Shown piece by piece: positions 16,341 to 25,900 of a DNA stretch of 64,000 nucleotides. The notes below the pieces were generated by a model, which was not told where the DNA came from, ran no database searches, and saw nothing but the letters and a program-made list of their open reading frames with translations. The DNA lies in NCBI GenBank assembly GCA_027077805.1, contig JALWTS010000011.1:1-64000 (forward strand). Reading direction: 5' to 3'. Source of the DNA: Gammaproteobacteria bacterium (GTDB lineage: Bacteria > Pseudomonadota > Gammaproteobacteria > JABHGC01). The translations under genes were made by a program, and so were the position numbers. The stretch's first letter is position 1, and each line of letters starts with the position of its first letter.

Positions 16341-17081
16341 TTATAGGTGATTAAGGATTTGTTCTAAGTGACTTAATATCATAACATGTCCCGCATCTTC
16401 CAGCTTAATAATCGTCGCCTTAGTTTGATACTCAAGTAATTTATCTGCCATTGCTATTGGCACTAATTGATCTTGCCCAGCAAAAAACCATAAACTAGGA
16501 CATTGAATATTCACTAATTGACGACGAAAATCGCTGGTTTCCAAAATACTTAACCCATCTTTTAATGCTGATTGTTCAAATTGAATAGTGGCAAATTGTT
16601 GTTTTAGTTGTTTAATATGCTGTCGCCTATTGCTTTGTAAATAATAAAATTTGTTTAGCAGTGCTTTGGGTTTGGTATTGAGTTCTTGTTTGAAGTTTTG
16701 CCATAATTGTAATGGCATACTTTCAGCTTGGTTTTGCTCTGCAACAAATTTTGGGGTAGTGGCGAGTAAAATTAATGATTGTACTTTTTGGGGATAGTTG
16801 AGTGCCATTGCTAAACTAATGCTACCACCCAATGACCAGCCGAGATACATGGCTGGGGGTAATTGCTGGTTTAATGCTTGCGTCATAGTCGTTAAACTAA
16901 AACTATGTTGATACTCACAACCATGCCCAGGTAAATAAACATTGTAGATATAATACTTTTGGCTGAATTGTTTGATAAATGCTTGCCAAATACTGGCATG
17001 GCTTGCCCAACCGTGTAGTAATACTAATCTAGGGTTTTTATTATGACCAATATCGTCAATTTTTAAGCGTAGAGTTGACAT
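16341..17081 (-). CDS. bioH: pimeloyl-ACP methyl ester esterase
   Basis: Alpha/beta hydrolase of about 246 residues that removes the methyl ester added by BioC, releasing pimeloyl-ACP for BioF. Oxyanion segment LLHGWASHASIW near the start, nucleophile elbow GWSLGG (about residue 78), acid in AGQDQLVP and catalytic His in DAGHVMIL. ATG 17081 ([10 protein letters not shown]) is preferred over the in-frame TTG at 17114. With that start it overlaps the bioF end by 26 nt, so the two are translationally coupled. Confidence 0.92.
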   Translation of the reverse strand: MSTLRLKIDDIGHNKNPRLVLLHGWASHASIWQAFIKQFSQKYYIYNVYLPGHGCEYQHSFSLTTMTQALNQQLPPAMYLGWSLGGSISLAMALNYPQKVQSLILLATTPKFVAEQNQAESMPLQLWQNFKQELNTKPKALLNKFYYLQSNRRQHIKQLKQQFATIQFEQSALKDGLSILETSDFRRQLVNIQCPSLWFFAGQDQLVPIAMADKLLEYQTKATIIKLEDAGHVMILSHLEQILNHL

Positions 17082-18255
17082 AAAGTTTATTAAGTTGTTC
17101 GAGTAAATAGTCAATATGACTGGTCTGATGCTCAGTAGATAAGGTAATTCTCAGTCTTGCTTGATTTTTAGCTACGGTTGGTGGGCGAATAGCACTTACT
17201 AAAATACCTTGTTGCCATAAACGTTGACTCCATTCTAATGCAAGATGATCTTGCTTTAGTAATAAAGGTTGAATGGCAGTACTGGAATTTAATAGCGGTA
17301 AATCTAATTGTTTAGCACTGCGTTTAAAATAATGAATATTATCGGCCAATTGTTGGCGTCGCCATGCTTGTTTTTTTACGATAGCTAAACTTTTTCTTGC
17401 TGCCATGACTAATGCAGGCGGTAATGCGGTGGTAAATAAATAGGTTCGAGCAAATTGAATTAAACTTTCAATTAATGGCTCAGACCCTGCGACAAATGCA
17501 CCAAAACATCCCATGGCTTTGCCCATTGTTGCCATCAAAATCGGAATTTGAGTTTGGTTTAGGGCTAAATTTTCCCAACTGCCTCGACCATTCGCCCCTA
17601 ATACGCCAAAACCATGTGCATCATCTAAGACTAACCATGTTTGGTAGTGTTGACTTAGTTTGACCAAATCTAGCAAATGGGCGAAATCTCCTTCCATGCT
17701 AAATACGCCATCCGATTGGATTAAACATTGATGATTAGTGTTTGATTCAACTTGGGCTTTGATGAGCAGTTGTTGCAAATGTTGCATATCATTATGCCGA
17801 TAACGTTGATGTTTGCTACTCACTAAACGAGCACTATCTAATAATGAAGCATGATTATAACGATCGGCAAATACTCTATCATTCACTTGTAATAAGGCAG
17901 TGGCAATGCCTAAGTTTGCCATATAACCTGTAGAAAATAATAAAACCCGATCACGTTGTAAAAACTCCGCTAATTCTTGTTCTAATAACTGATGTTGTTC
18001 TGAATAACCATTGATTAAACTAGCGGCACCACTGCCAACACCATATTGCTTGGCTCCTCGTTGTAAGGCTTGAATAATCTCTGGATGATTAGCTAAACCT
18101 AAATAGTCATTGCTACAAAAACTTAAATACTTTTGCTGATCAAATATGACTTCAACGCCTTGAGGTGATTGCATTACGTTGAGTTGACGGTATAAATGCT
18201 GTTGTTGCTGTTGTGCTAAGCGTTGTTGTAATTGAAGCAATAATTTATTGGCCAC
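17056..18255 (-). CDS. bioF: 8-amino-7-oxononanoate synthase
   Basis: 399-residue PLP enzyme condensing pimeloyl-ACP with alanine. Motifs: [27 protein letters not shown], the PLP-stacking and aspartate block [13 protein letters not shown], and the Schiff-base lysine in [10 protein letters not shown]. The start is GTG 18255, which overlaps the bioB stop by 11 nt; this coupling supports the unusual start codon. The N-terminus is rich in glutamine. Confidence 0.95.
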   Translation of the reverse strand: MANKLLLQLQQRLAQQQQQHLYRQLNVMQSPQGVEVIFDQQKYLSFCSNDYLGLANHPEIIQALQRGAKQYGVGSGAASLINGYSEQHQLLEQELAEFLQRDRVLLFSTGYMANLGIATALLQVNDRVFADRYNHASLLDSARLVSSKHQRYRHNDMQHLQQLLIKAQVESNTNHQCLIQSDGVFSMEGDFAHLLDLVKLSQHYQTWLVLDDAHGFGVLGANGRGSWENLALNQTQIPILMATMGKAMGCFGAFVAGSEPLIESLIQFARTYLFTTALPPALVMAARKSLAIVKKQAWRRQQLADNIHYFKRSAKQLDLPLLNSSTAIQPLLLKQDHLALEWSQRLWQQGILVSAIRPPTVAKNQARLRITLSTEHQTSHIDYLLEQLNKLYVNSTLKN

Positions 18256-19210
18256 AATGTTGTTCCATTTGTGGTGTTAAGCCTAAGTTTTGCATCAGTT
18301 GTTGATCTTTGACTTGTGCAGGGTTATCCGTTGTTAATAATTTTTCGCCATAGAATAAAGAATTGGCACCTGCAAAAAAACATAAGGCTTGCAAGGCATC
18401 ATCCATTTTTTCTCGACCCGCAGAAAGTCTAATCATTGATTTAGGCATTAAAATTCTAGCGACAGCAATCATTCTTACAAAATCAATGGGATCGAAATCA
18501 GCCACTTCTGCTAAAGGCGTGCCTGCGACTTTGACTAATAAATTAATCGGGACACTTTCGGGATGTTTGGGTAAATTCGCTAATTGTTGCAATAAACTCA
18601 CTCTATCATCAATGGATTCACCCATACCCACAATACCACCACAACATACTGAAATATCTGCCGATCTGACATATTCTAAGGTTTGCAGTCTATACTCATA
18701 GGTACGAGTGCTAATGATTTCGCCATAATATTCAGGTGAGGTATCTAAGTTGTGATTATAATAATCTAAACCTGCTTGCTTTAATTGTTGGGCTTGGTGT
18801 TGTTCTAGCATACCTAAAGTCGCACAAGTTTCTAAACCTAAGGCTTTGACCGCTTTAATCATAGCGATCACTTTAGCCAGTTCTTTGTCTTTAGGTCGTC
18901 GCCATGCAGCTCCCATGCAAAAACGACTGGCACCATTTGCTTTCGCTTGCTTGGCTGAGGCAATGACTGTTTCTAAAGCGAGTAACTCTTCTTTTTCCAC
19001 ACGAGTTTGGTAACGTAAACTTTGGGGACAATAGGCACAATCTTCTGGGCAACCACCTGTTTTAATGCTTAATAAGGTACTAATTTGTACGGCATTGGGA
19101 TTAAAATAGTGGCGGTGAACTTGCTGTGCTTGGTATAATAGATCATTAAATGGCTGTTGTAATAATGCTAAAATTTCTGACGGTTCCCAATTATGCCGAA
19201 TTTGATTCAT
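18245..19210 (-). CDS. bioB: biotin synthase
   Basis: 321-residue radical SAM enzyme inserting sulfur into dethiobiotin. C54, C58 and C61 (CPEDCAYC) hold the 4Fe-4S cluster; the 2Fe-2S cluster ligands are in [13 protein letters not shown] and [15 protein letters not shown] holds the conserved arginine. First gene of the biotin operon. Its start at 19210 lies inside the 5' end of the divergent comF gene, so the two promoters must sit within each other's coding regions. I see no clear BirA box. Confidence 0.97.
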   Translation of the reverse strand: MNQIRHNWEPSEILALLQQPFNDLLYQAQQVHRHYFNPNAVQISTLLSIKTGGCPEDCAYCPQSLRYQTRVEKEELLALETVIASAKQAKANGASRFCMGAAWRRPKDKELAKVIAMIKAVKALGLETCATLGMLEQHQAQQLKQAGLDYYNHNLDTSPEYYGEIISTRTYEYRLQTLEYVRSADISVCCGGIVGMGESIDDRVSLLQQLANLPKHPESVPINLLVKVAGTPLAEVADFDPIDFVRMIAVARILMPKSMIRLSAGREKMDDALQALCFFAGANSLFYGEKLLTTDNPAQVKDQQLMQNLGLTPQMEQHCGQ

Positions 19211-19906
19211 TTATCCGATTCCTTATTTCACTCATTGAAAACCTTATTATACCCCGCTTTTTGTTTGCTGTGTAAACAAGATTGTGATTCAAACCATGCT
19301 TTATGCCAACAATGTCAAACCTTATTGCCTTATTATCAACAACGTTGTTATTGCTACGGCCAAGCTATGCTAAATAGTCAATATTATTGTGCTAATTGTT
19401 TACAACCCCCCCTTTACTTCCAAAGCAGTATCATTCCATTTTTATATCAGCCACCGATTGATCATTGGATTAAGCAATTAAAATATCAGCATCAATTATT
19501 TTATACCCAAGTTTTAGCGAATTTGTTCTTGGATTATTTATTATGCCAATCTTTAGTGATACCTGATGTGATTATTCCAGTACCACTACATACCAGTAAG
19601 TTACGCCAACGTGGGTTTAATCAATCTTTAGAACTCGCAAAACCGATTGCCAAGGCGTTAAATATTCCATTAGATTATTATAGTAGTATGCGTTGTAAAA
19701 ATACGTCTAGTCAAACACAATTAGATACAAAAGCCAGACATCGCAATATCAAAAAAGCCTTTGTCTTAGAAAATCCCCCTAATTATCAAAATATTGCGAT
19801 TATTGACGATGTCATGACGACAGGGGCAACTGTGAATGAATTTGCTAAATTGTGGCAACAAGCTGGTGTTGCTAATATTCAAATTTGGGCAATAGCTAGC
19901 GCTTAG
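19193..19906 (+). CDS. comF: ComF family phosphoribosyltransferase-like protein
   Basis: 237 residues. The N-terminus has paired zinc-finger-like cysteines ([16 protein letters not shown]) and the C-terminal half is a type I phosphoribosyltransferase fold with PRPP loop [12 protein letters not shown]. ComF proteins are needed for DNA uptake in naturally competent bacteria. comF next to bioB is a common gammaproteobacterial arrangement. The start at 19193 overlaps the bioB start by 18 nt on the other strand. A later start is possible since no clear ribosome site is visible. Confidence 0.88.
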   Translation: MPNLIHLSDSLFHSLKTLLYPAFCLLCKQDCDSNHALCQQCQTLLPYYQQRCYCYGQAMLNSQYYCANCLQPPLYFQSSIIPFLYQPPIDHWIKQLKYQHQLFYTQVLANLFLDYLLCQSLVIPDVIIPVPLHTSKLRQRGFNQSLELAKPIAKALNIPLDYYSSMRCKNTSSQTQLDTKARHRNIKKAFVLENPPNYQNIAIIDDVMTTGATVNEFAKLWQQAGVANIQIWAIASA

Positions 19907-19925
19907 TGATTAGTGTTAAAAAAAA

Positions 19926-19962
19926 ACTCCTTTATTGACCCGACTAAAAGCAATAAAGGAGT
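19926..19962 (-). terminator. strong terminator hairpin, minus strand
   Basis: ACTCCTTTATTG (19926-19937) pairs perfectly with CAATAAAGGAGT (19951-19962). Read on the minus strand the stem is followed by nine T residues. It is 330 nt from the nearest minus-strand stop (20289), so it may end a separate small transcript. It also lies just after comF on the plus strand. Confidence 0.75.
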
Positions 19963-20288
19963 AAAAAAATAAATTCTCCTTGCCTATCAGCAAGGAGACA
20001 GTCAGAAAGCGAGAGGGGGGCTTCCTAACATAAAACCAATATATGGAAAAAAAGTTTAAATAGAACACCCACCATGATATGGAAGCAAAAAGTATACCAA
20101 AAATACAATATCTATTTATTTTAAGTATACTTTATTGATTATAAAGGATTTATTTTTTTGATACGCTTAGGCTTATATCATTTTGCTGACATTTTTTTGA
20201 CACAATTCGTCAGATACTTGACGAATTGCGTCAGCATATTAACATTTTTTTGACACGGTAAAATTGAAGCAACGGATGGGATATCGTG
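19963..20288 (-). other. gene-free structured intergenic region, possible small RNA
   Basis: No coding frame is supported. It contains a second hairpin (TCTCCTTG 19975-19982 with CAAGGAGA 19991-19998), two copies of GTATAC-type sequence near 20090 and 20124, a 14-nt direct repeat CATTTTTTTGACAC at 20190-20203 and 20243-20256, and an inverted repeat of 14 bp with one mismatch (20199-20212 with 20219-20232). A minus-strand RNA ending at the 19926-19962 terminator would carry two tandem stem-loops, a common small-RNA layout. This is inference. Confidence 0.35.
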
Positions 20289-21704
20289 TTAAATATGATT
20301 AGCCAGTGGTTTTAAGCTTAATACCGCAGGCAATGGGCTATCAATTTTAGAAACTAATTGGTAAAGCACTGCTTGTAAGGCTTCTTCAATGACAGGATGG
20401 TAAAATGGCATTTGTAACAAATCAATGACTGTCAGTTTTTGCTCTATCACCCAAGCAACTAAATGGGCTAAATTCTCGCCTTTAGGACCTATCATGGTCA
20501 TGCCTAAAATTTTACCATTCTCTTTGCAAGCGTAAACCCGAATTAAACCACGGTTTTTTGCCATAATCATGGCACGGCCAACAATGCTAAATTTGATTTC
20601 ACCAATCGCAGTTGTGTCTAAATCTAATTCTGAGTATAACTTACCGACACTGACGATATTGGGATCACAAAAAGTAATATTCATGGGTGTTTTGCGTTGA
20701 AATGCGGTGATAGCTTGATGGACAGCATTATAACCTGCAATACGACCTTCATCGCCTGCTTCATGTAAAATAGGGCGATCACCAGAAACATCCCCTGCAA
20801 TAAAAATGGGTAAATCTCCAATTTGCATAGTATTGGGGTTATAATCAGGAATACCTTTGGCATTGCGTTTAATGCTGAGTTTATCAATACCTAGTGTCTC
20901 TAAATTAGGAATACGCCCCATACTGAGTAAAACCTTATCAACTGTGACGTCTTTATCGCCACTACTGACTTTTAACATATCATCAATAGGGGTGATAACG
21001 GCAGGGTGCCCTAACCATAAAGGAAACTCCTTTTGTAAAGTATCAACGGCAACTTGATTAACATTAGGGTCCACCAAATTGGCAATATTTTGACACTGAT
21101 CGATTCCTGTAACATTAATGCCAATTCTATGTAAGGCTTGTCCCATTTCTAATCCGATCACACCTAAACCGATAACCGCAATCGAAGGTGGTAGGCTTTC
21201 TTGTTCAAATAGTTCATCAGTTGTTAAAATTTTATCCCCAAATTGTTGTTGCCATTCGGTGGGAACATAAGGACGAGAACCGGTGGCGAGAATAATTTTG
21301 TCGGCGTGAATGGTTTGCTGACCAACTTTTAATACATTAATATCCAAAAATTCCGCATATCCTTCAATAAAGTTTTCTTTGGGTAGTTGATCCGTGCTAT
21401 TTGATAAAACTCTATCAACAAAATTATCGCGTAAATCTCGGACATATTCCATTGCTTCAGTGGTATCTAAACTTAATGTTTCTTTGCCTTCTAAACCATA
21501 ACGAGAAAACACATGACGACGATGAAAATCTTCCGAAACTTGAATGGCTACTTTTGAGGGCATACAACCTACTCTTGCACAAGTTGTGCCTAATTCACCA
21601 CCATTAATTAATACAAAGTCTTGTGTTTGTTTTCTGACTTCTGACATGGCATATAAACCAGCACTACCTGCCCCAACAATGGCAACTTTAACTTTTCTAT
21701 CCAC
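20289..21704 (-). CDS. dihydrolipoyl dehydrogenase-like flavoprotein
   Basis: 471-residue pyridine nucleotide-disulfide oxidoreductase. FAD-binding GAGSAGLYA (11-19), redox-active cysteines in GTTCARVGCMPSK (CxxxxC), NAD-binding VIGLGVIGLEMGQ, second FAD motif FIAGDVSGDRP and active-site FYHPVIEEAL with the His-Glu pair. These are the features of dihydrolipoamide dehydrogenases. It is not next to 2-oxoacid dehydrogenase genes and stands alone, so the electron partner is unknown; soluble transhydrogenase or mercuric-reductase-like relatives are alternatives but the HPxxEE motif favours lipoamide dehydrogenase. Confidence 0.85.
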   Translation of the reverse strand: MDRKVKVAIVGAGSAGLYAMSEVRKQTQDFVLINGGELGTTCARVGCMPSKVAIQVSEDFHRRHVFSRYGLEGKETLSLDTTEAMEYVRDLRDNFVDRVLSNSTDQLPKENFIEGYAEFLDINVLKVGQQTIHADKIILATGSRPYVPTEWQQQFGDKILTTDELFEQESLPPSIAVIGLGVIGLEMGQALHRIGINVTGIDQCQNIANLVDPNVNQVAVDTLQKEFPLWLGHPAVITPIDDMLKVSSGDKDVTVDKVLLSMGRIPNLETLGIDKLSIKRNAKGIPDYNPNTMQIGDLPIFIAGDVSGDRPILHEAGDEGRIAGYNAVHQAITAFQRKTPMNITFCDPNIVSVGKLYSELDLDTTAIGEIKFSIVGRAMIMAKNRGLIRVYACKENGKILGMTMIGPKGENLAHLVAWVIEQKLTVIDLLQMPFYHPVIEEALQAVLYQLVSKIDSPLPAVLSLKPLANHI

Positions 21705-21729
21705 TTAATTTTCTCCTACTAAAAAAATA

Positions 21730-21755
21730 GGCGTTGCCTACGATTAAGCAACGCC
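21730..21755 (-). terminator. terminator after the PilZ gene
   Basis: GGCGTTGC (21730-21737) pairs with GCAACGCC (21748-21755). On the minus strand the stem is followed by TATTTTTTT. It lies 26 nt beyond the PilZ gene stop and separates it from the downstream flavoprotein gene. Confidence 0.75.
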
Positions 21756-21781
21756 GAACGTTTACCATAAATTACAAAAAA

Positions 21782-22090
21782 CTAATCAAGGATTTTTTTT
21801 AAGGCTTGAATTGTTGATTCACTCAACTGATGAATAAATTTTAATCCTGCTCTGGTATGATTCACATAAGTTACCATAGCAGGTAAACAATGCAAGCGTT
21901 GTTTCCCCTTTTCCTCCAACATAAATGTCACATCGACGACTTGATGATTTGCCAAGCGGATTTGACCGAGATCAACACACATACCGCCTAAACTAATATC
22001 ACGAGTTCGGCTGCATAACAACCCTAAATCATGTAGAGATAATGCGACATCAAGGACAATGGAGCGACGTTGATTTAAGCGATGTTCCAT
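21782..22090 (-). CDS. PilZ domain protein, probable c-di-GMP receptor
   Basis: About 102 residues. Begins MEHRLNQRRS, the R..xxxR part of the PilZ c-di-GMP site, followed by the TRDISLGGMCVD block ([D/N]xSxxG). AAGGAG just upstream supports ATG 22090 over longer forms. It consists of a PilZ domain only. A GGDEF-EAL enzyme and a DUF1631 protein elsewhere in the window suggest an active c-di-GMP network, but the specific partner is unknown. Confidence 0.88.
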   Translation of the reverse strand: MEHRLNQRRSIVLDVALSLHDLGLLCSRTRDISLGGMCVDLGQIRLANHQVVDVTFMLEEKGKQRLHCLPAMVTYVNHTRAGLKFIHQLSESTIQALKKILD

Positions 22091-22268
22091 TATCAATCTC
22101 CTTAAGGACAGACAAAAAAGCACAACATTAAAGTTAACACAAAGTTGATATATCATATCAATACTCGCTGATCGCCTTTATAATCGCTTATAAAGGTCAA
22201 ACCTTCATCTTAATCCTAAATTATAGCACAATTTTGACAAAATCAAATTTTGATTTATTTTTTTAGTT

Positions 22269-22934
22269 TTAGTTAGTTTGATTTAGCAATGGATCGGCAA
22301 TCCCCGCTTCGACAAAGCCTTTCGCTCGTAGCTGACACGCAACACACTGTCCACAAGGTGGTACTTGACCATTATAACAAGTATGAGTATATGCCATGAT
22401 TTCTAAAGCATGGAGTTCTATGGCCAATTTTACAGTTTCTGCTTTGGATAAAAACATTAAAGGTGCATGGATTTTAAATGAATATTCCATCCCTAGTTTT
22501 AGGGTTTGTTCTAAAGATTCTAAGGTATTTTGGCGACAATCAGGATAACCACTATAATCAGTTTGCCCTACCCCCACCACTAAATCATGAATTTGGCGTT
22601 GATAAGCAAATGCGGCGGCCAAAGTAAAAAAAATTAAATTACGCCCTGCCACAAAAGTATTGGGTAAACCCGTATCGGGTGCTTGTTGTTCTACGGTAAT
22701 GGATTCTTGGGTTAAGGCATTACCACCTAATACAGCCAAGGTATTAATGGGTAATATATGATGTTCAATTTGGGCAATTTGGCTAATTTTTTTTGCGGCT
22801 TGCAATTCAATTTTATGTTTCTGACCATAGTCAAAACTCAATGCAACGATATTAGACTGACCAAATTTTGCCATTGCCCAATATAAACACGTTGTAGAAT
22901 CTTGTCCGCCTGATAATATCACTAGGGCTGTCAT
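22269..22934 (-). CDS. queC: 7-cyano-7-deazaguanine synthase
   Basis: 221 residues. ATP-dependent conversion of 7-carboxy-7-deazaguanine to preQ0 for queuosine in tRNA. ATP-pyrophosphatase loop SGGQDSTTC (8-16), GRNLIFFTLAAAFA, VGVGQTDYSGYPDCR, and a C-terminal zinc site with four cysteines (CYNG...CGQCVAC). Its start overlaps the stop of the upstream giant kinase gene by 4 nt (22931-22934, ATGA), so it is translated from the same message, an unusual partner for a tRNA-modification enzyme. Confidence 0.96.
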   Translation of the reverse strand: MTALVILSGGQDSTTCLYWAMAKFGQSNIVALSFDYGQKHKIELQAAKKISQIAQIEHHILPINTLAVLGGNALTQESITVEQQAPDTGLPNTFVAGRNLIFFTLAAAFAYQRQIHDLVVGVGQTDYSGYPDCRQNTLESLEQTLKLGMEYSFKIHAPLMFLSKAETVKLAIELHALEIMAYTHTCYNGQVPPCGQCVACQLRAKGFVEAGIADPLLNQTN

Positions 22935-25900
22935 AACGAATCCTCTGTCGTTAATGTTGCGGTGGTTTTACGAAATTTTAAATCCCAAACAATTCGCCAT
23001 AAGCGTAGGGTTTTATCTTGGCTGGCAGATACCAATAATTCGGCATCAGCACTCATGGCTAAATCCGTAATACAGGCGGTATGACCCTCTAAGGTTTTAA
23101 TACATTGTTGTTCTCTAGCATTCCAAATGCGTATGGTTTCATCGGCACTACCCGAAATGATAAATTGACCATGGCCAATAATAAGTAATGATGTAATCGT
23201 ATCCGTATGCCCCTTCAATATGACCATTTGTTCCCCTGTCTCCATTCGCCATAAACGAATGGTTTTATCGGCACCACCTGAGGCTAACCAATTACCATCA
23301 CTGCTGACAACTAAGGCAGAAACCGCAGCTCTATGACGATCACGATCTCGTTCTAAACTATGCACAGGTCGGCCAGACTTGGCATTCATAATATATATCA
23401 CCCCTGTACGTTCCCCGATAATGACAAATTCACCATTAGGACTAATTGTCATGCTGGTTAAATCGTTTTTACCACCAATCGTATGACCGCATTCCGCTTT
23501 TTCTAAATCCCAGATTTTAATATTGTTATCCCAACCAAACGAAGCCCCTTTACTCGCATTTTGACTAATCGAGACTAATTTTACAAAGTGAGCATGACCT
23601 TCGAGAATTTTCGTAGAATCTTCGCTTTGATCCTCTAAATTCCATAATTTAACTGGATGACTATCCGATCCCCCTGTGAGTAGCCATTGACCTGTTTCAC
23701 TGACAGATATTGAATTTAAAGGCCCATGATGGGGTTTAAAACTTTTTTCAATTTTACCTGTGTTTAAGTTCCATTTTTTTACCGTTCGATCATAACTGCC
23801 TGAATAAATCCATTGCTTAGTTTTATCAATGCCTACGGAATGAATTTGATCTTTATGCCCTTCAAACAAGCGTAATTGATTTACAAAGGCAACCCCTTTG
23901 ACTCGGGCATATCGTTTTAATTGTTTATATATATTTAAAATCGTTTCATCATTACGGAAGTTGAGATCATTCCAAGTTTCATAAAGCAAAATATAGGCAT
24001 TTTTATATTGTTTTTCATTACACAAGGTTTGAATCTGGGTCATGGCATAATCCAGCATTTTTTGTTCTTTGGCAATGTCTTCAGAACTCTTAGGAAGAGA
24101 TAATTGTAAGGCCGCATGATAATCCATTTCCAGTGTGAGTTGCCATACTCGAATGCTATGATCAGAACTCGCAGAAATGACAAGATTTTTATCTTCTAAT
24201 AATACTAAGTCATTAATGCCAGCCGTGTGTCCTGTCAAGGTGCGTAAACATCGACCACTATCCACATGCCATAGTTTCAAGGATTTATCATTTTCACCCC
24301 CACCTGATACAATATATTGGCTATGCTTAGCAATGGTAAGTGCATGCACGGCATCTTTATGCCCTTTTAAAACATTAATATTTTGCTGACTATCAATATT
24401 CCATAAGTAAATTAATTTATCTTCCCCTCCTGAAGCTAAAATCCAATCATCACTGCTAGCGGCTAAAGTATTGACTTCATAACGATGACCTTTTAAGGTA
24501 GCAATAGATTTTCCAGCCTGCAAATCCCAAATTTTAAGGGTTCTATCACCACTGGCTGTATAAGCTCGATTGCTATCGGAAGAGACGCCAATCGCATAAA
24601 TTTCATCGGTGTGTTCTTGAGAATACCAATCAGAGCCACCCATATTTTTTAAACATTTACCATTATGTACATCCCATAAGCGTAAAGATTTATCTTTCCC
24701 TGTGGATAAAATTTGATGACCGGCACGTAAAATGACTAAATCATAAACTTCCCCATTATGCCCTTCTAAAATTTTGACACATTCGCCTGATTCAATATCC
24801 CATAAGCGAATGGTTTTATCATCACTACCCGATGCAGCAAAACGGCTATCTGCAATGGATTTGACAACATTCACTCTATCAGTATGACCTGTAAAAGTAC
24901 GCAAACATTTTGCTTTTTCTAAATTCCACAGTTTAACGGTTTTATCTTGGCTTGCGGATAAAATAAACTTACCATCACCAACAATATCAACGGCCATCAC
25001 TGCTCCAGTATGGGCCTCTAAAGTTTGCAGGCATGTCATATTATCCAAAGATCGATCCCCTAGCAGTGCTTGATAACGTTCTGGAAATTTTTCTAAACAA
25101 GCCTGGGCAGAATCTAAATCATGCCGTTCTAAATGTACTTGGGCTTTTAATTCGGCTAAAATCTGTTTATCTACCGTTGGATTAGTCGCACAGTTATCGA
25201 GTCGTCTTAAGATTTCCGCATCATCAATTTCATGTTTTTGCCATTGTAATAGTCCCAGATTATAAGTACATTGTGGATGGGTTGATTCCGCTTCAATCCC
25301 TTTTTGAAAACTTTCTATGGCATCCGATTTTTTACCTAGCTCATAATACGAATACCCCTGGTTATTTAATTCATCCCCTGCGGTATCGTATAGGCGAATT
25401 TGGTAATTAGGGGCATCAGTATGGTAAATTTCTCGATAAATATCATTGAGTCGATGTCGAAGTTCTTCAAAGGTTTGGGGACGTTTCGTGCGATCTAAAT
25501 GCACAACGTCCAGTAATAATTTGGCCAAACTTCGTGGTAACTGTGGCCGAAATTTTCTTGGATCAGGGGGGGGAGTTTGGATTAACTCTACGGTACTAGG
25601 GTATGGACGTTTATTTAATAGCATTTCCCATAAACACACGCCAAAACTGTACACATCCGAATCAAACCATACCCCATCAGGTGCTTGATCACTTTTTTGT
25701 CTTGGATCTAATTTTTGCTCAGGTGACATATAAGCAGGTGTTCCCATCATCGCCCCTAACATAGTGGTATTACTATCACCTAATTGTTTGGTTTGGACAT
25801 TTTGATTTTTTTGTTTCGTACCTTGTGTGCTTTTACCCACTAAACCAAAGTCGGTAACTTTTAAAGTCCCATCTTTCGTCATTAAGATATTTTCAGATTT

